Positions 7,501-13,891 of a stretch of 20,170 nucleotides of DNA are shown in pieces. Position 1 is the stretch's first letter, and every line of letters starts with the position of its first letter. A program made the position numbers and the translations under genes. The notes under the pieces were generated by a model. It ran no database searches. It saw only the letters and a program-made list of their open reading frames with translations, and was not told the DNA's origin. The DNA is from M55B132 sp964508895 (GTDB lineage: Bacteria > Bacteroidota > Bacteroidia > Bacteroidales > B18-G4), in NCBI GenBank assembly GCA_964508895.1, contig CAZDWF010000066.1, positions 1-20,170 on the forward strand. The letters run 5' to 3'.

Positions 7501-7915
7501 GACAGGGAGAAGTAAAAAATTGTTAACAAGACGGAAATTTATTGAATGGTTAGGATATTTAACCATCATACATGTTTTGTATTTATGGATAAAGCTTATA
7601 AAAAGAAATGATATTGTGAAGAGAGAAAAGGAGCTTACTATCCCTGCTGAAGAATTATCTGAAGGATTTAATATTTTCAATAATGTAATCATTGTAAAAT
7701 CGGAAAATAATACGGAGGTTTTTTCCTCATCATGTACACATCTTGGATGCTCTATTAATCAGATAGATAATGATACTCTGGTTTGTCCTTGCCACGGATC
7801 AAGGTATGATATGCAAGGTAAACCGGTAAAAGGGCCTTCTGTTAAGTCTTTAAAAAAACTGAAGTATGTCATTAATGATGAAACAAATGAGATCATCATT
7901 AGTCTGGTATCTTAG
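7493..7915 (+). CDS. Rieske [2Fe-2S] protein with twin-arginine membrane anchor
   Basis: 140 residues. The Rieske ligands are complete: C81-T-H83-L-G-C86 and C98-P-C100-H101-G-S, so Cys81/His83 and Cys98/His101 bind the cluster and Cys86/Cys100 form the stabilising disulfide. A GPSVKSL Pro loop follows. The N-terminus has a twin-arginine motif (LTRRKFIEWL, 11-20) and a hydrophobic anchor (about 18-35), so export by Tat is expected. The ATG lies inside the end of the FNR-type gene (8-base overlap); 177 bases later comes the cytochrome b/multiheme fusion. The two should form a quinol-oxidising Rieske/cytochrome b complex in which the multiheme domain replaces cytochrome c1 or f. It is shorter than typical bc1 Rieske subunits. 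Confidence 0.93.
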   Translation: MGKTGRSKKLLTRRKFIEWLGYLTIIHVLYLWIKLIKRNDIVKREKELTIPAEELSEGFNIFNNVIIVKSENNTEVFSSSCTHLGCSINQIDNDTLVCPCHGSRYDMQGKPVKGPSVKSLKKLKYVINDETNEIIISLVS

Positions 7916-7968
7916 AAGAAATGTACAAGTCGCAAGAAGTGCATTTAAAATACATCAGTAAATATTGT

Positions 7969-7976
7969 TAGATTTG
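7969..7976 (+). promoter_or_regulatory. Candidate -7 box upstream of the cytochrome fusion gene
   Basis: TAGATTTG fits TAnnTTTG. If used, it gives a leader of about 110 bases containing the heptamer array at 8013-8072. The alternative is transcription from the FNR/Rieske promoter, so this remains weak. Confidence 0.3.
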
Positions 7977-8012
7977 TGTTATCGGTTGTTAATAGCAAAT
8001 ATGGCCTGGTAA

Positions 8013-8072
8013 ACAGTAAACAGTGAACAGTGAACAGTGAACAGTGAACAGTGAACAGTGAATAGTGAACAG
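8013..8072. repeat. Tandem heptamer array (ACAGTGA)n upstream of the cytochrome fusion
   Basis: Seven-base units run head to tail: one ACAGTAA, six perfect ACAGTGA copies (8020-8061), one ATAGTGA, then a partial ACAG. The array ends about 20 bases before the TTG start of the multiheme fusion gene and lies outside its reading frame, with an in-frame stop at 8066-8068. Copy number could change by replication slippage, altering the leader or promoter spacing. It may instead be a neutral microsatellite; a related heptamer run occurs at 387-407. Confidence 0.92.
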
Positions 8073-8092
8073 GAAGAACAGAAAAAACTATA

Positions 8093-10789
8093 TTGACAGT
8101 TCTTGAATACATAGAAAAGAGAATATTGCATGAAACTTTTGGTGCAATTGCAACAGCATCTTTACTAATATGTACTGTTTCCGGTATTGTTCTGGCAATT
8201 CCTTATGATGTTAGCCAGGCATTGGATTCCCTGAAGGTATTATTGATCTCAAATCCTGCAGGAGTATTCTTTAGAAACATACATTACTGGAGTGCTCAGG
8301 GATTTCTTATTTTTGTTTTATTGCATTTCTGGGAGCACTTTTTCAGACATACCGAAAAGAAAGTGAAAGGAGGTGTATGGTTCCGTTTATTGATTTCCAT
8401 ATTCTTCATCTTTTTTGTTATGCTTTCAGGATTTATCTTGAAAGGTGATGCTGACAGTATGCAAGCATTCAGGATATTTGACTCCATATTAAGAGAAATA
8501 CCCGGAGGTAAATATATTTCCAGGGCTTTACTTGGTAAAGAAAGCAATTTACAACTACTATATGTAAACCATATTTCAACGGCTACTATCTTTTTATTTG
8601 TAGTGACCTTTGAACATACAAAAACTATCTGGACAAGGATGTCTACTTTTCTGATAGCACTGTTTGTATTTATTGTTTTCAGCTACCTGTTTCATGCACC
8701 ACTTCAGATTCATCCCAGTAGTATAATAAAAGGACCATGGTATTTTTTAGGTTTGCAGGAAATACTTCACTGGACAAGGTACCCTCAGTTTGTTAACTGG
8801 GCATTGCTGCTTATTTTCATTATGCTGTTAATTGTCAGGAAGATGAAGATTGATAAAGGTATTTTTGTAAAATACTTTCTCCTTTTTCTATTTATTTTTT
8901 ATGTTGTTCTTATTATAATAGGATATTTCTTCAGGGGAGAAAACTGGGAATGGACATGGAATGTTCAAGAGGCACATAATCCATTTCATCCGGTACCAAT
9001 ACAAGCTGATTCTTACAATATTTATTCTGCAGACATTCGTTCAAATGAAGGATGTATCCAGTGTCATGGTAATGTTTCAGGATTTTCCCCATCACATGAT
9101 CCTTATGCAATAGGCTGTACATCATGCCATCTGGGCAACCCGTTTACTCCCGATAAAAATGAAGCCCATCGAAATATGGTTTTGTTTCCAGGAGATCTTA
9201 AGTATGCAGGAAAAACATGTGGAACTGCAGATTGCCATCCTGATATTGTAGAACGGATGCAATCTAATATTATGACTACAAATAGTGGTATGGTGAGTGT
9301 TGACAGATATGTTTTCAAGGAAAGTGATTCCTTATCCGGGGAGTGTCATATTCAGGATATAGGTTTTACTGCTGCAGATCAGCATTTACGTGATATGTGT
9401 TCGCATTGTCATCTGGGTAATCCAAAGCATCAGTTTGAGGCTGTTAATGAAACCTCAAGGGGGGGTGGGTGTATTGCTTGCCATTTGAACTATTCAGAAT
9501 TAGCCAGTGAAGAACTGGAATATTATTTGAATTCAGAGAGAAAGGATGCTTTTTCCCCACATACACATCCTGAATTATCTTTAAATATATCAAACGATCA
9601 CTGCTTTGGTTGTCATTCACGTTCAGGAAGAATATCATCAAACTACGAGGGATGGCATGAAACTACTTTAACTCGCATTCCTGATACCGGTGATTTCCGT
9701 CAACTGGAAGATAAAAGGATATTTAGTAAAGAACATGCAGATGTACATTTTGAGAAAGGAATGCTATGCATAGATTGTCATAGTTCTTATGCTTTAATGG
9801 GAGATGGAATTTTCCATGCTCATAAGGAAGAACAGGTGAAAATTGCTTGTGAAGATTGCCATTTTCATGAAACACCTAAGGTTGTGGATATTAAAGACCT
9901 AGACTTTGAGTCAAAAAAAATAATGGAAATTAAAGGATGGGATACCATTGACCATAAGGTAATCATTGGGAAATCGGGTTATGCGATTGTGAATTCTTTT
10001 ATTACAGATAGGGAGCAAGCAAAACTGATTACTAATAATTCAGGTGAATTATTGCCTTTGAACCCACCATCAGAAAAGTGCTTAAGGGATGGTGAACATT
10101 CAGGATTGAGTTGTCAGGCTTGCCATAGTAAATGGGTGCCACAGTGTATAGGTTGTCATAATGAGTTTGACAAGAATATTACAGGATATGATCTTTTGGA
10201 AGGTGAAGAAAAAGAAGGTAGCTGGGTAGAATACGTTGGCGAATATTTCGCCTCAGAACCTGTGCTTGGTATCATCGATGAACCAGGTAAGGAAAGAGAA
10301 ATATATACTTTTACTCCAGGAATGATCATGACAATTGATTTATCCGCATTCAATGAAGATGATAGCGATGAAATATTTCATCGCTTATATGCACCAACAG
10401 ATCCTCATACAACAAGCTTAACAGGTAGGGGATGTAAAGATTGTCACCTCAATCCGTTAATGATTGGATACGGAAGAGGAAACTTAAATTATGATTCAGC
10501 AACTGCTGAAATGATATTTAATCCAAGGTTTTCTACAGAGCCTTCGGATGGATTTCCTCAGGATGCCTGGATTGGCTATCTGTTAGATCCTGGAAATGAA
10601 AAGGCTGCTACCAGATACTATCACAGGCCATTTAATATTAAGGAGCAAAAACAAATATTAATAGTGGGTTATTGTCTCTATTGCCATGATGAAGAGAGTG
10701 ATGTTATGAAGAGAAGCCTAATAAATTTTCAGGAAGTCATGGATAGAAGAGGTGAAAAGTGTATTATTCCTAAGAATCTTCTTCCCTGA
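8093..10789 (+). CDS. Cytochrome b6-like / 12-heme cytochrome c fusion protein
   Basis: 898 residues. Residues 1-280 are a membrane cytochrome b: His64 and His78 are 14 apart on one helix, His160 and His175 are 15 apart on another, the latter being the b6-type spacing. A KGPWYFLGLQE segment (213-223) replaces the PEWY loop, and further helices end near 280. The remaining residues form a periplasmic domain with eleven CXXCH motifs (starting at 321, 342, 436, 460, 504, 559, 586, 674, 685, 781 and 861) and one CX4CH (376-382), so twelve c-type hemes are expected. The start is a TTG; no ATG or GTG is available between the in-frame stop at 8066 and this codon. The partner is the Rieske protein upstream. 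Its 3' end overlaps mobB antisense by 20 bases. The electron acceptor is unknown. Confidence 0.9.
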   Translation: MTVLEYIEKRILHETFGAIATASLLICTVSGIVLAIPYDVSQALDSLKVLLISNPAGVFFRNIHYWSAQGFLIFVLLHFWEHFFRHTEKKVKGGVWFRLLISIFFIFFVMLSGFILKGDADSMQAFRIFDSILREIPGGKYISRALLGKESNLQLLYVNHISTATIFLFVVTFEHTKTIWTRMSTFLIALFVFIVFSYLFHAPLQIHPSSIIKGPWYFLGLQEILHWTRYPQFVNWALLLIFIMLLIVRKMKIDKGIFVKYFLLFLFIFYVVLIIIGYFFRGENWEWTWNVQEAHNPFHPVPIQADSYNIYSADIRSNEGCIQCHGNVSGFSPSHDPYAIGCTSCHLGNPFTPDKNEAHRNMVLFPGDLKYAGKTCGTADCHPDIVERMQSNIMTTNSGMVSVDRYVFKESDSLSGECHIQDIGFTAADQHLRDMCSHCHLGNPKHQFEAVNETSRGGGCIACHLNYSELASEELEYYLNSERKDAFSPHTHPELSLNISNDHCFGCHSRSGRISSNYEGWHETTLTRIPDTGDFRQLEDKRIFSKEHADVHFEKGMLCIDCHSSYALMGDGIFHAHKEEQVKIACEDCHFHETPKVVDIKDLDFESKKIMEIKGWDTIDHKVIIGKSGYAIVNSFITDREQAKLITNNSGELLPLNPPSEKCLRDGEHSGLSCQACHSKWVPQCIGCHNEFDKNITGYDLLEGEEKEGSWVEYVGEYFASEPVLGIIDEPGKEREIYTFTPGMIMTIDLSAFNEDDSDEIFHRLYAPTDPHTTSLTGRGCKDCHLNPLMIGYGRGNLNYDSATAEMIFNPRFSTEPSDGFPQDAWIGYLLDPGNEKAATRYYHRPFNIKEQKQILIVGYCLYCHDEESDVMKRSLINFQEVMDRRGEKCIIPKNLLP

Positions 10790-11324
10790 TATACCATGAA
10801 TTTTCAGATACAGAAATTTGATCAGGATCAAAATCAAATTTAAAACCATCAAATGTTACAACACGGTTTGCAAGACCGAGCAGGTCTTTTACTCCAGGCT
10901 TGAATTCATTAGTATCTTTTTGGCTTAATAAGAGAAAAATACCTGGATCGATCTTTCTTCTGAGCCCACCTGATTCACAAATAATCAGGGAGTTTCTGTT
11001 CGTTTTTTTTATAACCTTATTGAATGCTTTATCCAGGTTTTTATCATTTACCTGGATATAATAGACTTTCTTAGCACCTGCTTCAAGCATACGTGATGAA
11101 TCCTTTCCTGATGTATTGTTATTTTCCTGCAGGATAATATAGTCATCCTCATTTGCAATTATTTTTTCATCAGTATCAGTGTGATGAAAATGAGGACTTA
11201 TTTTTATTCCTACAATATCATGATCTAAAGCAAATCTTTCGATTATCTTGCACGCGAGAGAAGTCTTACCTGAATTTCTTCCATTTCCTGAAATGATCAA
11301 AATATTTGGATAATTTGTTTTCAT
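10770..11324 (-). CDS. mobB: MobB-like P-loop protein for molybdenum cofactor guanylylation
   Basis: 184 residues. The N-terminus has a beta strand and nucleotide-binding loop, NILIISGNGRNSGKTSLA (7-24). The loop differs from a textbook GxxxxGKT: Asn14 occupies the first-Gly position, although Gly19-Lys20-Thr21 are kept. A HHTDTDEK segment and an ICESGGLRR strand follow, as in MobB proteins. MobB assists MobA in attaching GMP to molybdopterin. The TSUP gene ends 9 bases upstream, so the two are co-transcribed. The last 20 bases overlap the 3' end of the cytochrome fusion on the other strand. A related P-loop family is the main alternative. Confidence 0.75.
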   Translation of the reverse strand: MKTNYPNILIISGNGRNSGKTSLACKIIERFALDHDIVGIKISPHFHHTDTDEKIIANEDDYIILQENNNTSGKDSSRMLEAGAKKVYYIQVNDKNLDKAFNKVIKKTNRNSLIICESGGLRRKIDPGIFLLLSQKDTNEFKPGVKDLLGLANRVVTFDGFKFDFDPDQISVSENSWYIREEDS

Positions 11325-11333
11325 GAATTTATG

Positions 11334-12062
11334 CTAGAAGAAGAAGAGTTTAGCACTTGCTACAATAAGAACTCCTGCAAGAACATAACGCAACGCATTA
11401 GTGGAGAATTTGAAGCTTCCTGTATGAGAACCGAGGTAGCCACCTATTATTCCACCAGCTATCCATAATAATATTACAGGATCATAAGAGAATCCTTGTT
11501 GAAAAAGGCTTAATAAACCTGCGCCGCTATTCAGAAAAATGAAAAGGGCAGAAGCTGCTGCTGCTTCTTTAACATTTGCCCAATGAAAAAGAAGAAGGAG
11601 TGGGGTCAGAATGATGCCTCCACCTATTCCTATCACTCCTGAGAAAAACCCTAAAGCCGCTCCAATTAATAAAGCCCAGAGAAATGATACTTGCCTAGTT
11701 TTATCAAATTTACGATTATGAACCAATAGTATTCTAAGAACAGCAATCAGGAGAAATATGCCAAGGATGATTTTATAGGTACTGGGGTCTATTTCAATGG
11801 ATGCTCCAAGGTAAGCTGCAGGCATAGATGTTATTATAAAAGGCATTAGTGTCTTCCATCTGAAATAACCACCCTTATAAAATGATAAAAAAGCAATTCC
11901 GGCAACAAATAGATTTAATGTTAATGCAGAGGGGCGCATGATGATTGGGTTCATGCTGAAGATTGCCATTAAGGCCAGGTATCCACTTGCTCCACCATGT
12001 CCTACAGAGGAATAAAGGAAGGCAATGATTACCAGTATGATCAGGAAAAATAATTCGAACAT
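11334..12062 (-). CDS. TSUP-family (TauE/SafE) membrane transporter
   Basis: 242 residues with about seven or eight membrane helices. Each half carries a Gly-rich family motif: SSVGHGGASGY (18-28) and FFSGVIGIGGGIILTPLLLL (139-158). TSUP proteins move sulfite, sulfonates, sulfide or other small anions. The start is supported by a strong Shine-Dalgarno, AAGGAGA, 5 bases before the ATG, unusual in this window. The leader has two stem-loops (12093-12173). It sits between mobA and mobB, so molybdenum supply or sulfur-anion export are both plausible roles; the sequence does not decide. Confidence 0.88.
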   Translation of the reverse strand: MFELFFLIILVIIAFLYSSVGHGGASGYLALMAIFSMNPIIMRPSALTLNLFVAGIAFLSFYKGGYFRWKTLMPFIITSMPAAYLGASIEIDPSTYKIILGIFLLIAVLRILLVHNRKFDKTRQVSFLWALLIGAALGFFSGVIGIGGGIILTPLLLLFHWANVKEAAAASALFIFLNSGAGLLSLFQQGFSYDPVILLWIAGGIIGGYLGSHTGSFKFSTNALRYVLAGVLIVASAKLFFF

Positions 12063-12092
12063 ATTTGTCTCCTTTCCAATTCAGGAATTTAT

Positions 12093-12173
12093 CCATCGGG
12101 AGGTCGAAACGTTTCCCTTTCAACCCATCGGCATTATTATCTTAGAAATTTCCTTAGATAATAAGCTCGGAGA
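12093..12173 (-). ncRNA. Structured leader of the TSUP-mobB unit, resembling a molybdenum-cofactor riboswitch
   Basis: On the minus strand, in 5'-3' order: CTCCGAGC (12172-12165); an A/T-rich hairpin with 9-bp outer arms (12164-12156 with 12142-12134); GCCGATGGG (12132-12124); a hairpin of 8 bp including one G-U pair (12125-12118 with 12109-12102) whose apex holds a GAAA tetraloop closed by G-C; then CCTCCCGATGG (overlapping, 12103-12093). From memory, the CUCCG / CCGAnGG / CCUCCCG joining segments around two helices resemble the Moco riboswitch. The UCUCC at 12173-12169 could pair with GGAGA of the Shine-Dalgarno (12072-12068), suggesting translational control. The downstream gene set includes mobB, which fits the ligand. 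Confidence 0.5.
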
Positions 12174-12234
12174 AATCAAGAACAAAAATAGTAATTTATA
12201 TTTAAGTTTTAAGTTGTAAGCGTAAAATATGTCT

Positions 12235-12840
12235 TTAATAATTATTTTTTTTCAGAAGTATGCTTTGCAGTGTTCTAATATCATCCATCGAATTAACATT
12301 AAAAAAGCTTTGCTCTGTGAAGCAGTCCGGATGATCTTCAATGGGAATTTTTTTTACTTCTGTGTTTGTATAGATTAATGGCAGTTTATGATTTTTAATT
12401 TCAATAGCTTGCTTAAGCACCTGCACGAACTCTTTGGTATATAATGCACATAGAGGTTCGTAATAATCCTTTTCATACCAGGGGACTGTTGCTTTATGTC
12501 CTTCGAACTTACTTAAAAGACACTGAAGAATATCTTTACTTACCAATGGAGTATCACAGGATAATACAATATTAAGATCATTTGAAGATTTTTTCAGGCA
12601 GGAATACAATCCACCTACCGGACCTATATCTTTTATTTCATCTTTAATAACTTCATAACCAAATTTTTCATACCCATCAGCATTACTGCTTATCAGGATT
12701 TCATTACAGACAGGACTCAGGTTATCAATAGTATATTGAATAAGTGCTTTCCCAAAAACACTCACAAGACCTTTGTCTGTCTTCATCCTCGAGCTTTTCC
12801 CTCCTGATAATACGATTCCGGTGATTTTGAATGTATGCAT
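12235..12840 (-). CDS. mobA: MobA, molybdenum cofactor guanylyltransferase
   Basis: 201 residues. The nucleotidyltransferase signature is at the N-terminus: GIVLSGGKSSRMKTDKG (8-24), matching LxGGxSxRMGxDK except Lys20 for Gly. GPVGGLYSCL (73-82) and the metal-binding SCDTPLV with Asp96 follow, and a NVNSMDD motif near residue 181 closes the fold. The enzyme transfers GMP from GTP to molybdopterin, making the dinucleotide cofactor needed by DMSO-reductase-family enzymes such as the reductase at 6626-4380. It precedes the TSUP and mobB genes on the same strand, with the 172-base structured leader between. The upstream region holds a 30-base perfect palindrome. Confidence 0.92.
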   Translation of the reverse strand: MHTFKITGIVLSGGKSSRMKTDKGLVSVFGKALIQYTIDNLSPVCNEILISSNADGYEKFGYEVIKDEIKDIGPVGGLYSCLKKSSNDLNIVLSCDTPLVSKDILQCLLSKFEGHKATVPWYEKDYYEPLCALYTKEFVQVLKQAIEIKNHKLPLIYTNTEVKKIPIEDHPDCFTEQSFFNVNSMDDIRTLQSILLKKNNY

Positions 12841-12890
12841 TGATGGTTTATATGACAGAATTACAGTAATTTAAGATCCATTTTTTATTA

Positions 12891-12920
12891 GGGTTTCCAA
12901 TCCGTACGGATTGGAAACCC
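12891..12920. repeat. 30-base perfect palindrome upstream of mobA
   Basis: Two 15-base arms meet with no spacer around TCCGTACGGA; the left arm begins GGGTTTCCAATCC and the right arm is its exact complement. It lies 50 bases before the mobA start and between mobA and the rhodanese terminator. On the minus strand it is not followed by a clean U-run, so it is not a standard terminator. It could be an operator, a cruciform-forming site or a dispersed repeat; nothing here decides. Confidence 0.9.
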
Positions 12921-12943
12921 AATAACTCTAAGCTCGCAAAGAT

Positions 12944-12971
12944 AAAAAAAAGCCCCCAAGAGGAGGCTTTT
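12944..12971 (-). terminator. Rho-independent terminator after the porin/sulfurtransferase genes
   Basis: The minus-strand transcript forms AAAAGCCUCC - UCUU - GGGGGCUUUU, a 10-bp stem including one G-U pair, followed by further U residues. It lies 50 bases beyond the stop at 13022 and would separate this operon from mobA. Confidence 0.9.
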
Positions 12972-13021
12972 CACCATTCAAAAAACGCAATATAAAAACG
13001 TCATTATAAAAATAATGACTC

Positions 13022-13873
13022 TTACTTTTCTAATGGATTGGCTGCATCTGCACTATATTCTGCATAAGCACCGTCATAAACTTTTATGTTTGGATATTCC
13101 AGGATTTCAGCAAAAGCTACATAAAGAACACCTGCTCTTACACTTGTTTTACAATATATAATCACCTCTTTATCTGCAGTAATTCCTTTAGCAGTTGCAA
13201 CTTTCTGAATCTCTTCTTTAGATTTATAGTCTCCGTTTTCTTTCAATACTTCTTTATAAGGGAGGTTGATAGCACCTTTAATATGTCCTTTGCTTTCCTT
13301 TTTCTCATCCTCTCCTATGTATTCTGCATTATCTCTTGCATCCACAATGATAGTGTTTCCTTTGGGAGCTTTAACATCTCCAATCTTAGCAAGGATCTTT
13401 GGATTTACATTAGGAGTGAAGGTTTTTGCTTTAGCTCTTGCAGGAGTTCTGCTCAACATAATCCTTGCAGCTTTGAATTGATTCATGTCTTTATGAAGAA
13501 TTCTCACATTTTCAGCCCCTAAATATTTTAATATCCAGTAAACTCGGCTTGAATATTTATTCGAACCATCGTCATAAACAACTATAGGACTTGTATTGCT
13601 AACACCTTTGCTTCCAAAATATTTTGCCAGGGCATCAGGACTTTTTATAAGGCCTTCAATTTCTCCGTCTTTATAGAGTTCCTTATGAGGAATATTGACA
13701 GCTCCGTTAATATGAGCTTTAGCATAGTTTGCAGCACTGTTTGCATCTATAATAACAAGACTTTTATTCGATTTCATTTCTTTGGCAAAAGCCTTGGCAT
13801 TGATAAACTTTTCTGCCATGACTGTTCCAGCCACTAAAAGAAATGCAGCAATAAATAATGATATCTTTTTCAT
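13022..13873 (-). CDS. Periplasmic tandem-rhodanese sulfurtransferase (SseA-like)
   Basis: 283 residues. A Sec signal peptide (MKKISLFIAAFLLVAGTVMA) with probable cleavage after Ala20. Two rhodanese modules follow. In the first (about 22-135) the catalytic position is Asp101 (VVYDDGSN), so it is structural; in the second (about 155-275) the loop IIYCKTSVRAG has the catalytic Cys241 and Arg246. This inactive-plus-active layout is that of thiosulfate and 3-mercaptopyruvate sulfurtransferases, which move sulfane sulfur to a thiol or cyanide acceptor. The export signal places it in the periplasm, with the reductase active site. It lies 18 bases after the porin gene and is followed by a terminator. 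Donor specificity is uncertain. Confidence 0.92.
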   Translation of the reverse strand: MKKISLFIAAFLLVAGTVMAEKFINAKAFAKEMKSNKSLVIIDANSAANYAKAHINGAVNIPHKELYKDGEIEGLIKSPDALAKYFGSKGVSNTSPIVVYDDGSNKYSSRVYWILKYLGAENVRILHKDMNQFKAARIMLSRTPARAKAKTFTPNVNPKILAKIGDVKAPKGNTIIVDARDNAEYIGEDEKKESKGHIKGAINLPYKEVLKENGDYKSKEEIQKVATAKGITADKEVIIYCKTSVRAGVLYVAFAEILEYPNIKVYDGAYAEYSADAANPLEK

Positions 13874-13891
13874 CTTTTGTTTGGTTTTATA

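Noticed and set aside
8013..8072. Possible CRISPR array or direct-repeat array
   Set aside because: Units are seven bases with no spacers, so this is a simple tandem repeat.
11875..12123. Open frame on the minus strand overlapping the TSUP gene and its leader
   Set aside because: It lies mostly inside the TSUP gene in another frame, has no family features, and the TSUP frame has a good ribosome binding site.
12891..12920. Palindrome as the mobA-side terminator
   Set aside because: No U-run follows on the relevant strand, and a better terminator for the upstream operon lies at 12944-12971.
13266..13522. Two plus-strand frames opposite the tandem rhodanese gene
   Set aside because: They are antisense to a well-supported gene, with compositions that follow from its codons.
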